From contig CM057472.1 in the NCBI GenBank assembly GCA_030035585.1, positions 90,393,601 through 90,457,600 of the forward strand: a stretch of 64,000 nt of DNA, in the 5' to 3' direction. The DNA comes from Dugong dugon (lineage: Eukaryota; Chordata; Mammalia; Sirenia; Dugongidae). The notes beneath the pieces are model-generated. The model saw only the letters and a list, made by a program, of their open reading frames with translations. It had not been told where the DNA came from and did no database searches. Below are positions 1-10,290 of the stretch, one piece after another (positions within the stretch are counted from its first letter, which is position 1; each line of letters starts with the position of its first letter). A program made the position numbers and the translations under genes.

Positions 1-3000
1 TTCCATCGTTTTGCTATTGTGAACAATGCTGCCATGAACATAGGTGTGCATATGTCTATTCGAGTGACGACTCTTATTTCTCTAGGATATATTCCTAGGA
101 GTGGGATTGCTGGATTGAATGGTATGTCTATTTCTAGCTTTCTGAGGAAGCGCCATATCATTTTCCAAAATGGTTGTATCATTTTGCATTCCCACCAGCA
201 GTGCATAAGAGTTCCCATCTCCCCATATCCCCTCCAACATTTGTTATTTCCAGTGTTTTTGATTCGTGCCAGTAATGCCGGGATGAGATGGTATGTCATT
301 GTGGTTTTAATTTGCATTTCTCTAGTGGCTAGTGATCGCATTTCGTCATGTGTCTGTTGGCCATTTGAATGTCTTCTTTGGTGAAGTGTCTGTTCATTTC
401 CTTTGCCCATTTTTTAATAGGATTATTTGTCTTTTTGTTGTAGAGGTGTTGGATTTTCTTGTAGATTATGGAGATTAGACCTTTGTCTCACTTGTACTGT
501 CCAAAAATTTTTCCCCAGTCTGTAGGTTCTCTTTTGACTCTTTTGGTGAAGTCTTTTGAAGAGCATAGGTGTTTGATTTTTAGAAGATCCCAGTTATCTA
601 GCTTATCTTTTGGGGTTTGTGCGTTGATGGTTATGGTTTGTATCCTGTTAATGCCATGTATTAAGGCCTGAAGTGTTGGTCCTATTTTTTCTTCTATGAA
701 CTTTATAGTTTTAGGCTTTATATTCAGGTCTTTGATCCATTCTGAAGTAGTTTTTGTATACAGTGTGAGGTATGGGTCCTGTTTCATTTTTTTGCAGATG
801 GATATCCAATTTTGCCAGCACCATTTATCAAAAAGACTGTCTTTTCCTCATTTGATGGACTTCGGGCCCTTGTTGAAGATCAGGTGACTGTAGGTGGATG
901 GATTTCCATCTGGGTTCTCAATTCTGTTGCATCGGTCGATGTATCTGTTGTTGTACCAGTACCAGGCTGTTTTGACTACCATAGCTGTATAGTAGGTTCT
1001 GAAGTCAGGTAGTATGAGTCCTCCAACTTTATTCTTCTTCTTCAATAGTGCTTTACTTATTCGAGGCTTCTTCCCTTTCCATATAAAGTTAATGATTAGT
1101 TTTTCCATCTCTTTGAAGAATGTTGTTGCTATTTGGATCGGGATTACGTTGTATTTGTAAATTGCTTTGGGTAGAATTGTCATTTTCACAATGTTGAGCC
1201 TGCCTATCCATGAGCATGGTATGTTTTTCCATTTATGTAGATCCCTTTGGGTTTCATGCAGTAGTGTTTTGTAGTTTTCTTTGTATAGGTCTTTTACATC
1301 CCTGATCAGATTTATTCCTAAGTATTTTATCTTTTTAGGGGCTATTGAAAATGGTATTGTTTTCCTGATTTCCTTTTCATCGTTCTCCTTACTGGTGTAT
1401 AGGAATCCAACTGATTTTTGAATGTTTATCTTGTATCCTGCTACTCTGCTGAATCTTTCTCTGAGTTCCAGTAGATTTCTTGTGGAGTCTTTAGGGTTTT
1501 CTATGTATAGTATCATATCATATCATCTGCAAACAGGGACAGTTTAACTTCTTCATTACCAATTTGGCTGCCCTTTATTTCTTTTTCTTGCCTTATTGCT
1601 CTAGCTAGAACTTCCAGCGCAATGTTAAATAGGAGTGGTGATAAAGGGCATCCTTGTCTTGTTCCTGTTTTCAAGGGGAATGTTTTCAGCCTCTCTCCAT
1701 TAAGAATGATGTTGGCCGTTGGTTTTGCATAGATGGCCTTTATTATGTTGAGAAATTTCCCTTTTATACATATTTTCTTGAGAGTTTTTTATCAGGAATG
1801 GGTGTTGGACTTTGTCAAATACCTTTTCTGTGTCATTTGAGATGATGATGTGATTCTTTTCTTTCCTTTTATTTATGTGGTGGATTACACTGATTGATTT
1901 TCTAATGCTGAACCATCCTTGCATACCTGGTATGAATCCTACTTGGTCGTGGTGTATTATTTTTTTGATATGATGCTGAAGTCTATTGGCTAGAATTTTG
2001 AGAATTTTTGCATCTATATTCATGAGAGATATTGGTGTGTAATTTTCTTTTTTTGTGATGTCTTTGCCTGGTTTTGGTATCAGTGTTATGGTGGCTTCAT
2101 AAAATGAATTTGAAAGTGCTGTTTCCTCTTCTATCCTCTGAAATAGCTTGAGTAGTACTGGTACAAGCTCTTCTGTAGATGTTTTGTAGAATTCTCCAGT
2201 GAAGCCATCTGGGCCAGGGCTTTTTTTGGTTGGGAGTTTTTTTTTATTACCTTTTCAATCTCTTCTCTTGTTATGGGTCTGTTCAGATTTTCAACATCAC
2301 TTTGTTGTAGTTTGGGTAGGCCGTGTGATTCTAGAAATTTATCCATTTCCTCTAGCTTTTCTCAAATTTGTTGGAGTATAATTTTTCATAATATTCTGTT
2401 ATAATCCTTTTTATTTCAGTTGGGTCTGTTGTAATGTCCCCCATTTCATTTCTTATTTGGGTTATTTGTGTCCTCTCCCGTTTTTCTTTTGTCAGTCTGG
2501 CCAGTGGTTTGTTGATTTTGTTGATTCTTTCAAAGAACTACCTTTTGGTTTTGTTGATTCTTTCTATAGTTTTTCTGTTCTCTATTTCATTGATTTCTGC
2601 TCTGATTTTTACTATTTCCTTTCTTCTGGTGGTTGTGCGCTTTTTTTGCTGTTCTTTTTCTATTTGTTTGAGTTCTGTAGTTAATGTTTTGATTTTGTCC
2701 CTTTCTTCTTTTTTGATGTGTGCATCTATTGCTATGAATTGTCCTCTGAGGACTGCCTTTGCTGTGTCCCAAAGGTTTTGGTATGATGTGTTTTCATTCT
2801 TATTTGATTCTAGGAACTTTTTGATTCCATCTCTGATTTCTTCTATTACCCACTGATGTGTAAGCAGGGTATTATTGAGTTTCCATATAGTTGGTTTTTT
2901 TTCCTTGCTCTTTCTATTGTTTATTTCTACCTTGTTGGCATTGTGGTCAGAGAAGGTACTTTGAATTATCTCAACTTTTTGGATCTTGTAGAGGATTCCT

Positions 3001-3632
3001 CTGTGGCCTAAAATGTGGTCTATTCTGGAGAACATTCCATTTGCATTAGAAAAGAATGTGTACTTTGTAGTGGTTGGATGGAGTGTTCTATATATGTCTA
3101 TGAGGTCAAGTTGGCTGATTGTGCCCTTTAGATCTTCCGTATCTTTGCTGAGTTTCTTCTTAGTTGTTCTGTCCTTTACTGAGAGTGGTGTGTTGAAGTC
3201 TCCTACTATTATTGTGGAACTGTCAATTTCTCTTTTCAGTGTTGTTAGAGTTTGTTTTATGTATTTTGGAGACCTGTCATTGGGTGCGTAGATGTTTATT
3301 ATGGTTATGTCTTTATGATGGATCATCCCCTTAATCATTATATAGTGTCCTTTTTTGTCTTTTATGGTAGATTTTGTTTTAAAGTCTATTGTATCTGAGA
3401 TTAGAATTGGCCCTCCTGCTCTTTTTTGGTAGTTGTTAGCTTGATATATTTTTTTCCAACCTTTGACTTTTAATAAATTCCCATCTTTGTTTCTAAGGTG
3501 TGTCTCTTGTAGACAGCATATTGATGGATCCTGTTTTCTTATCCATTCTGTCACTCTCCATTTCTTTATGGGTGCATTGAGTCCATTTACATTCAGTGTA
3601 ATTATTGATAGATGTGAGTTTGTTGCTGTCAT
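1..3632 (-). pseudogene. L1 ORF2 (endonuclease/reverse transcriptase), broken and partial
   Basis: ORF2 normally encodes the nicking endonuclease and reverse transcriptase that perform target-primed insertion. The endonuclease part is open from 3632 to 2538 (364 codons, start MTATNSHLSI) and keeps the expected active-site blocks: NVNGLN, QETHL, GDFNTPL, RIDHILG and FSDHNA. After that the frame is broken repeatedly. Open pieces remain at 2131-2346, 1700-2023 (RT blocks [10 protein letters not shown] and [10 protein letters not shown]), 848-1516 and 488-787. Visible lesions against copy B are a 5-bp tandem duplication just after the FADD catalytic motif (about 1511-1526), a TGG-to-TGA stop at about 845-847, and a 4-bp deletion near 335. 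The C-terminal cysteine region is outside the window. No functional product is expected. Confidence 0.92.
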
Positions 3633-4057
3633 TTTGTAGTGCTTTTTTTTGTGGTGCTGAAGTTTTCTTTGTTCTTCTTACTCTCTTGTGCTGAGTTACT
3701 TTTGTTTGTGCATTTTTTTTTTCATTTCTTTTGTTTTTGTAGGTTTTGTTTTTGCTGAGACTTTATGTTTTTCATCTTTATTTTTATGAGTTGGTTTGTT
3801 AACTTTGTTTGTGGTTACCATGAATTTTACCCTTATCTTTCTAAGTTTGAAGCAGTCTGCCATTACTTGGTATCACCTTGCCTTCCTTTTTATTAGAAGG
3901 TTCTATACCTATGCCTTTTATTCCCTCTTTTATTGTTTTGATGTTGTTGTCATTTAGTGATTAACTGCTCTGATTCCCTGTTTTATTTCTTTTGGTTTTG
4001 GATAGTCCTTGAGTGTTCATTTCTTCGATTGGTATCTGGCTCATACAATCCCGTGTC
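3633..4057 (-). other. L1 copy A inter-ORF spacer with broken lysine-rich ORF
   Basis: This stretch separates the ORF1 stop from the ORF2 start. At about 425 bp it is much longer than the short spacer of human L1. The sense strand is A-rich. An ATG at 3863 opens the same reading frame (MADCFKLRKI) that runs to the ORF2 start in copy B. Here a 10-base A run (T on the plus strand, 3713-3722) replaces the 9-base run of copy B and shifts the frame into an early stop. Whether this frame was ever translated is unknown. Confidence 0.6.
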
Positions 4058-5107
4058 CTAGGTTCTGCCTGTGAGCTGAAGCTGTTTGTCCTCAGATCGA
4101 AGAACTCCCTTTAATAATTCTTGTAAGTTTGGTTTGACTTTTATATATTCCCTTAATTTCTGTTTATCTGGAAATGACCTAATTTCACCATCAAATTTGA
4201 ATAAGAGTTTTGCAGGATATATTATTCTTGGCTGACAATTTTTTTCTTTCAAGATTTTATATATGTCATCGCGTTGCCTTCTTGCCTGCATGGTTTCTGC
4301 TGAATAATCTGAGCTTAGTCTTATTGTTTCTCCTCTGTATGTGACTTCTTGTTTTTCACAAGCTGCTCTCAGGATTCTTTGTTTGTCTTTGGTTTTGGCG
4401 AGTGTGAATATGATATGCCTTTGTGATTTTCTTTTGGGGTCTCTTCTATATGGGGTTCGTTGAGCTTCTTGGATGGCCAGCTTTTCATCTTTCATGATAT
4501 TGGGGAAGTTTTCTGTCAGGAGTTCCTCAGTGATTCTCTCTGTGTTTTCTGTTTTCTCCCCCTGTTGTGGGATTCCAATCACTCGTAAATTTTTGCTTTT
4601 AATTGTGTCCCACATAACTCTCATGGTCTCTTCATTGTTCTTTGTTCTTTTTTCTAAGTTTTCTTCAAACAGAGTTGTATCCAAGTGTTTGTCTTCAATT
4701 CCACTGATCCTGTCTTCCACCGTATAAAATCTGCTTCTCCACCCTTCTATGACATCATCCATTTCTGAAATCTTGTTTTTTATCTTTTGGATTTCTAATT
4801 GTTGTCTCTGTATAATTTCTAGTTGTGAATTTATTTTGGCATTTTGTTCCTGCATCATCTTCCTGAATTCTTCCAATTTTTTGTCTGTATTTTCCATGAA
4901 TTTCTCTAGTTTTTCCTCATGTTTGTTAGCTTTTTGCCTCAGGTCTTGGAGAATTCTGAGTATTAGAGATTTGAATTCCCTATTAAGTAGTTCTAGTGAA
5001 TTTTCTTCCACAACAGAGTCATTTGGTGTTTTTTTTTGGACACCTACTGGAACCATCCTGTCCATTTTTTGTAAATGTTTAGATATTGTCTGCTGTTTTC
5101 CGGGCAT
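4058..5107 (-). CDS. L1 ORF1 protein, intact 349 codons
   Basis: Codes for the L1 ORF1 RNA-binding chaperone that coats L1 RNA as trimers in the ribonucleoprotein. The frame is open over 349 residues, close to the 338 of the human protein. A basic N terminus is followed by a long heptad-rich coiled coil (about residues 40-165, rich in E, K, Q, N). Next is an RRM-like domain (about 170-265, with NLRVIGIPQ and a later RHIIFTLAKTKDKQRIL strand/helix) and the C-terminal domain (about 265-330, with ARRQRDDIYKILKEKN and QPRIIYPAKLLFKFDGEI), which matches the family C-terminal fold. The start MPGKQQ is the first in-frame ATG and fits the family layout. This is the only intact L1 frame in the window. 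It is probably not expressed alone, and neutral survival by chance is possible. Confidence 0.9.
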   Translation of the reverse strand: MPGKQQTISKHLQKMDRMVPVGVQKKTPNDSVVEENSLELLNREFKSLILRILQDLRQKANKHEEKLEKFMENTDKKLEEFRKMMQEQNAKINSQLEIIQRQQLEIQKIKNKISEMDDVIEGWRSRFYTVEDRISGIEDKHLDTTLFEENLEKRTKNNEETMRVMWDTIKSKNLRVIGIPQQGEKTENTERITEELLTENFPNIMKDEKLAIQEAQRTPYRRDPKRKSQRHIIFTLAKTKDKQRILRAACEKQEVTYRGETIRLSSDYSAETMQARRQRDDIYKILKEKNCQPRIIYPAKLLFKFDGEIRSFPDKQKLREYIKVKPNLQELLKGVLRSEDKQLQLTGRT

Positions 5108-7294
5108 TCAGTAGTTATTTTTCTCGTTTATTGATTGTAGATTTGTTTATTTTGTCCCTTTTTTAAAAAAAAAATTTGACTATTTCAGAGCAGGTGGACT
5201 GTGTGTGTTCTTTGTTGTTTGCTCGTCTGTGCGCTCAATACTTTTTACCTCCTTCTCCAACTGGCAGGGTCAGTCCCTCAGATATGGTATAGCAGGGCAG
5301 GTCTATTTGAAGGGTAGTTACTGGGACGGGTTGTTTGTGGCACTTACTACAGCCACCAGAGCGGGTCATTAATCAGTGCAGGGCAGGTTCCAGTAGGCCG
5401 TGCGTATGGTGCTTGATGGTGTGATGTCAAGCGCATGGTGCAGGTAGGCAGGATGCAGCGGGGAGATTGTTATGTGTGGAGCTAAGATGGATATGGGAGA
5501 GAGGAGAGAGGAACAGGAGCCAAAAACATACAAACAAACAAAAAGGAATGCTAGGAGAGCTTGCTGTTGGAATGGAGAGATTAGAGACTATCAAATGGAG
5601 AGAAACAGAAAGGGGAAGAGGAAGAAAAGAAAAGAATGAGTAAGTATAAATCAGAAAGGTTAAAGAACCGCAAAGTTCCCAGGGATCCCACTGGTGGAGC
5701 TATGAGGTCTGAGGAAGTCGCTCTCAGGTGTTGCAATACAGCCTGGCTAGAAGGCGTAGAGGTATACAATGCCTGGTATTCAGGGATCAGAAAGAGAAGG
5801 AAGATATAGAGAGATGAGAAACTGAGCAATGAAGAAAGACAAAAAAGGGAAAAAGAGGGAAAAGAAAACAAAATAAATTTAAAAAAAAATAGAACAAGAA
5901 AGGCTCCCAAAAAAACATTAAAAAAAAAAAAAAAAAAACCAACGAGAAAAGAAATGCTCTCAGGGATCTCTCTGCACGTCTGTGGAAGCTGAAGGGAGTT
6001 CCTTGCCATGCAGCTCCACCTGGCCGGAAAGGGCTCCCAACTCAAGAAAAGGAAAAGAAAAGATAGAAACAATTCAAAACGAACAAACGAACAAAAGCCC
6101 CGGGATCCCACCAGCACGGTAGCCCAGACTGGGAAGCAGCTCCACACTCGAATGGAGCTCTGCAGCCCCTGAGGAAGAAGCAAAGATGGTGCACGGAGCC
6201 AGGCACTCCAGCGAAAGGAGGGGGAGATGGCGAGAGGCAAGTAAAAAATCAAAAGAAGCAGGCCAAAAAAAAAAAAAAAAAAAAGCAACACCAGCAGCCA
6301 ACAAATGGCACTCAGAGAGCCAGCCAGTATGGGCTGGTATTTCTGTACAAGAGACTGTGTATGCGGGAAGCAGAGGAGGCCAAGTGTGGGTGATGAAGGG
6401 TAGAGAGATGGAAAGCGTATATCACAAATTGCTGGTGCACTGCAGCCCCTGAGGAAAAAGCAAAGATGGTGCACAGAGCCAGGCACTCGAGTGAAAGGAG
6501 GGGGAGGTGGCAAGAGGTGAGTGAGAAATCAAAAGAAGCAGGAAAAAAAAGCAACACTAGCAGCCAACAAATGGAACTCAGAGAGCCAGCTAATGTGGGC
6601 TGGTGTTTCTAGACAAGAGACTGTGTCCTCGGGAAGTGGAGGGGGCTGAGTATGGGTGAAGAAGGGTAGAGAGTTGGAAAGCGTATATCACAAATTGCTG
6701 GTGCTCTGCAGCCCCTCAGGAAGAAGTAAAGATGGCGCATGGAGTGAGGCACTCAAGCGAAAGGAGGGGGAGATGGCCAGAGGCAAGGAAGAAATCAAAA
6801 GAAGTGGAAAAAAGCAACACCAACAGCCAACAAATGGCACCCAGAGAGCCGCCCGCTTGGGTGTGTGGAATCCAAGCAGCTGGCACTTCCCAGTCAAGAG
6901 ACCGTGGCCGCAGGAAGCAGAGGAAGCCGAGCTGAGGCGAAGAGTGGTGGGGGGTGGAAAAGCGCACCCCACAAATTACCGGTTGTTTTGTCTCCCACTG
7001 GACGCTCCATGAGGCTGCTTTCTCATACCCGTTTGCTGGTCTCCGATAGGAGTCCAAGATGGTGGATCCGTGCTGCGTTAGCTGGTAGGGGACCTCTGCA
7101 TGAATCTCTCCTCACTCTCCGTTCTCTGTCAGTTTTCTCACTCCATTTGGTACTTGGCTGAGTTCTTTATCTCTGCATTTGATGTTTTAGGGTTTCAGGA
7201 TTGTCGTATTCTCTGTTCGGCTTAGTTTTTCGGATCTTTGCTGTGGAGGGACGGCATGGTGCTTCTGCCTAGAGTGCCATTTTGCTGGAACTCT
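5108..7294 (-). promoter_or_regulatory. L1 copy A 5' UTR, long form with monomers
   Basis: About 2.19 kb lie between the ORF1 start and the 5' end. The outer parts (5108-5482 and 6981-7294) align to copy B. The middle 1498 bp (5483-6980) has no counterpart there. That middle contains purine-rich tracts with long A runs and three tandem monomers. Near the 5' end the plus strand reads CCATTTT (7277-7283), which in the sense direction is AAAATGG about 12-18 bases from the 5' end. The position and core resemble the YY1 site at the start of the human L1 promoter. A second CCAAGATGGTGG lies at 7054-7065. Promoter activity is inferred from family knowledge only. Confidence 0.75.
6160..6980 (-). repeat. 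Three tandem ~270-bp monomers in the L1 5' UTR
   Basis: The block beginning ctgcagcccctgagg recurs at 6160, 6440 and 6706, giving units of 280, 266 and about 275 bp. Each unit carries AAAGATGGYGC, a GGCACTC...GAAAGGAGGGGG segment, an AAATCAAAAGAAG stretch with a variable A run, CAGCCAACAAATGG and, at its end, a CACAAATT box. Differences between units include A-run length and scattered substitutions. The arrangement resembles the repeated promoter monomers of rodent L1 5' UTRs, but the sequence was not matched to any known monomer. Confidence 0.8.
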
Positions 7295-8652
7295 CCTCTC
7301 TACTTTTTTTCTTGAACTCTAATAACTTTGCTTACATTTTTCATGTAGTAGTAAGATGCTTTAAGTAGTTCCAAGACTCATATCATGATAAAGAGTGAGC
7401 ATCTCGGTCCCAGCAGGCCTAGGACTGTGGTGGGATTCCTTCTGATTAGCCATCTTGGATCACTTGCCCACCCTGAACCAAACTACAGACTGATAGAGTA
7501 GGTCTGGAGATGGAGCCCCACCTAGGCCAGGTGGACTGAGAGTGGAACAGGGCCGTTGAGGGAAGGGAGAATGGATGCTGGGGAGGCAAGGAACAAATGT
7601 CGAATCAGTTAAAAAAAAACTAGACGATTAAGATAAATTCTTCCCCAGTTGAACATTCTATTTCATCTTTTGCTTTAGTTTTGCAAATAGAGGACCAAGG
7701 AGTAACTTAATAATCAGTTCTGCATGTAAGCAATATTAAAAATTAACGATGAGGGCTTGTCGTTTTCCATCTCCACTTAGGACAGAACTGACTAATATGG
7801 TGACAGGGGACCAATGTGAAGTAATGAATAGCTCAAGGGGGTAGTGGGTAACTTTTCACTTCACTCGACCATTCTAGGCAATGACATGGACTAATACAGG
7901 CATCCCAGGAACTCAGTCTGACAGGATTAGAAGAATTTTGATTAGATTTAATTGTGACCAGATTGTGGGAGTGAAAGTTTCAGTTTGAGTCAAGTTAACT
8001 GTTTTATTCATGTCCCATTTTTAATGCTTCCACATAGTCCTCTTGGTTTTTCTAAATTACACGCCTCATTGTATTTGAGTTCCTCCTGCTTTTGACAGCT
8101 CCACAGCTTCCAATTTTGCTTCTGCTGCTTTGATTATTGTTCCTGATTTGGTTGTTGATGAGACATGTGGTTTTCTTCAATTAGCTCTGTCACTCTTACA
8201 AATGTGTATGTCTTGCAAGTATCCTAATTAAAGTCAGGAGGAGGAGGGGGGAAAATTACAGGAAATTACAACAGTGCCATCCTCCTCTCTCGCTGCTCTT
8301 TTCTCCTCATCATCGGGGTGCATTCTTCTGTATCTCCTTTTTGCAAGCACATTGAGCAGCCTCTCTCCCTAATATCCCATTAATTTTTTTCAGAACACAT
8401 TATGCAGCTGTGTCAGTGTGTCATACATTAGCTCTCAGGAAACCCCATCGCTTTCATTTAGTTTTATTAAGTACAGTCTCCTTCCTGTCAGTTTCCACCA
8501 TGTTTTGAATTTATCTGGAGACAGAGGCTACCATCACCAGTACATATGGTCCTGGAAAGTCTCCCTAAACCTGCAGCCGTGTTAGTTTAATCTTCCCTTG
8601 GTTGGGCTTACATTCAATACTTACATTCACTTCAATACTACTAACTTTTATT
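7295..8652. other. Mostly unique sequence
   Basis: I see no gene here. About 7414-7600 (ccatcttggatcacttgcccacc and following) has the look of an old interspersed repeat, but I could not assign it. There is a short A run near 7611-7619. The rest is ordinary AT-rich sequence without open frames of note. Confidence 0.5.
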
Positions 8653-8853
8653 GGGAGTCCTTGGTGGTGCATACAGTAATGCACTTGACTGCTACCCAAA
8701 TGGTTGGAGGTTCAAGTCCATCCAGAGGCTTCTTGGAAGAAAGGCCTGGTGATCTGAAAAATCAGCCACGGAAAACCTTATGCAGCATAGTTCTAGTATG
8801 ACACAATTGGGCTCACCATAAGTTGGAATTGACTTGGTGGCAACTGACAACAT
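8653..8853 (+). mobile_element. AfroSINE, diverged
   Basis: The element begins with gggagtccttggtggtgcat, the tRNA-derived head with A-box-like spacing, followed by a B-box-like ggttcaagtcc. The body belongs to the variant with an 'acggaaaaccttatgcagcatagttc' region and ends ccataagttggaattgacttggtggcaactgacaac. Short flanking tttattg copies (8646-8652 and 8854-8860) may be the target duplication. It is non-autonomous and non-coding. Confidence 0.85.
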
Positions 8854-9005
8854 TTATTGAGCTGTAATGTTTACTCACTGTGTTAGGGATAGTGCTAGGA
8901 GCTGGGATGACAAAGATGAATGAGCACAATGAGGTGAAAATGACGTGAAACAGGGAAAAGAGGTCAGATTTCAGAGACTGACAAGACACAGATGAGACAT
9001 AGTTT

Positions 9006-9245
9006 CAAACAGGGCTTAGAGCAGGTTCATCCTACTCCAGATATACTGAATCAGAATGTACATTTTATAGCAAGATCCCTACCTGATTCTTATATATAGA
9101 TAAGGATTCCTGCAGTGGTGGGTCTGCATTTTGCTGCTGCTGCTGCTGCCATTGCAGACATAAGAATCACCTAAAAATCTACAAAAATCACCTGGGGCTC
9201 TTGGTAAACTGTAGATTCTGATTCAGTATATCTTGAGTTGGAAAA
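9006..9245. repeat. MER5-like fragments forming an inverted pair
   Basis: Two segments similar to hAT-type MER5 elements face each other. A 16-bp perfect inverted repeat links 9039-9054 (agatatactgaatcag) with 9218-9233. The right part contains the typical 'agaatcacctaaa...gattctgattcagta' block. The interior holds a (TGC)n run at about 9133-9150. Assignment to MER5 is by memory of the consensus and is tentative. Confidence 0.5.
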
Positions 9246-9287
9246 GCAAATTTTTAGCAGGGAGTCAAACTGAAATGAAACAGTTAG

Positions 9288-9490
9288 AAGCTCTGGTTTC
9301 AAACGCTAGCTTTGCCATATGCTAGCTGTTTGGCCTTCGGTAAATCACTTAGCTGGCTTACTCATCTGTAAAATTATGCTGATAGTACTTACCTTGCAGG
9401 GTTGTTGTGAAGATTGGAGATAACGTATGCAAAGTAGCTAGGTTAGTACCTGGTATAGCTCAATAAATGGGAGCTATAATTATTATCATG
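9288..9490 (+). repeat. MIR SINE remnant
   Basis: It shows the MIR order in the sense direction: a 'taaatcacttagctgg...ctcatctgtaaaat' core, then 'gcagggttgttgtgaagattggagataacgtatgcaaag', then 'gctcaataaatgggagct'. It is an old, diverged tRNA-derived SINE common to mammals. Confidence 0.8.
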
Positions 9491-9624
9491 AATAAGATAT
9501 AGTGTACTTAAGGAACTCACTGTCTACTTGAAGAGAGAAGAGCGAATTAACTTTTATATTGTTATATGTATAATAATAGAAGATGTAGATGGTAATGGGC
9601 TAGACTCCCTGGGGCTCTATAGGC

Positions 9625-9998
9625 TCTCTCTTTTGCCTGCATCTCTGTCTCCCACTACTTTTCACTCCACTCCACCCCTCTCCCCATCTCAGATCCTTTG
9701 TATGTGTCACTTGTTTCCTCTGCCTGCAAAGCTCTTCTTCCATGTTCTTACATCAAGTTTCAGCTCAAATGTCACCCACTAGAGAGGTTTTTGTCACCAT
9801 CCAGTATAAAGTAGCTCCATCCCACCACCCCCGTCTTTGACCCAGTTTTATTTACTTCATGGCAATTATTTGCAGCTATCTAATTTGTTGGTTTATATGC
9901 TTATTTTCTGGTTCTTCCCACGGGGATATAAACTCTATGAGGGCAAGGGACCATAACTGTTTTGTTGAGAGCTCTGTCCCCAGTGACTAGTAGTTGCA
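9625..9998 (+). repeat. L2 LINE 3' end
   Basis: The order of motifs follows the L2 3' region: 'cctctgcctgcaaagctcttcttcc', then 'agctcaaatgtcaccc', then 'tttatttacttcatggcaattatttgcag', then 'ctctatgagggcaagggaccataactg'. It is interrupted at its right end by the adjacent SINE. Confidence 0.75.
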
Positions 9999-10001
9999 AT
10001 A

Positions 10002-10202
10002 TTGTTGTTGTTGTTGAGTTGATTCTGACTCATGGTGACCCCATGTGTGCAGAGCAGAATTGCTCCGTAGAGTTTTCAAGGCTGTGACTTTTTGGAAGTA
10101 GGTTGTCAGGCCTATCTTTTGAGGCTCCTCTGGGTAGGTTCGAACTGCAAACCTTTTGGCTAGTAGTCAAGTGCTTAATCATTCGTGCCACTCAGGGACT
10201 CC
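10002..10202 (-). mobile_element. AfroSINE inserted in L2
   Basis: This is a full-length antisense copy. It starts with the (gttgttgtt) tail complement and gttgattctgactcatggtgacc, and ends gtgccactcagggactcct, the complement of the tRNA-like head. The internal 'ggctcctctgggtaggttcgaactgc' marks the longer AfroSINE variant. It lies at the end of an L2 remnant. Confidence 0.88.
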
Positions 10203-10220
10203 TAGATGTAACATAAAAAC

Positions 10221-10278
10221 CCCAAAAACCAAAACCCGTTGCGGTTGAGTCAATTCTGACTCCTAGAGACTCATAGCT
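10221..10278 (-). repeat. AfroSINE 3'-end fragment
   Basis: A short antisense tail fragment: an A-rich stretch, then cccgttgcggttgagtcaattctgactcctagagactcatag. It lies 20 bp from the preceding SINE and represents a 5'-truncated insertion. Confidence 0.7.
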
Positions 10279-10290
10279 ATAACATAGAGC

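Larger units (their letters stand above)
1..7294 (-). mobile_element. L1 LINE copy A, cut by left window edge
   Basis: Non-LTR retrotransposon on the minus strand. Reading in the sense direction from 7294 the order is a long 5' UTR (7294-5108), ORF1 (5107-4058), a ~425-bp A-rich spacer, then ORF2 from 3632 to beyond position 1. Base 1 matches base 17128 of copy B, so roughly the last 200 bp of ORF2 plus the whole 3' UTR lie outside the window. The two copies can be aligned by eye with few differences over about 5 kb. The 5' end is placed where similarity to copy B stops ('gaactct' against 'gaactcc'). The target-site duplication cannot be tested because the other end is missing. ORF1 is open but ORF2 is broken, so this copy is not autonomous. 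Confidence 0.93.

Noticed and set aside
2434-2856. Plus-strand hydrophobic ORFs (also 19559-19982 and 4749-5114) that look like membrane proteins.
   Set aside because: They are complements of L1 ORF2 and ORF1; T-rich complements give false hydrophobic frames.
5581-6513. A 310-codon minus-strand ORF rich in F, S and L.
   Set aside because: It lies in the L1 5' UTR and reflects purine-rich repeats read as Phe/Ser/Leu codons. No family match, and copy B lacks the segment.
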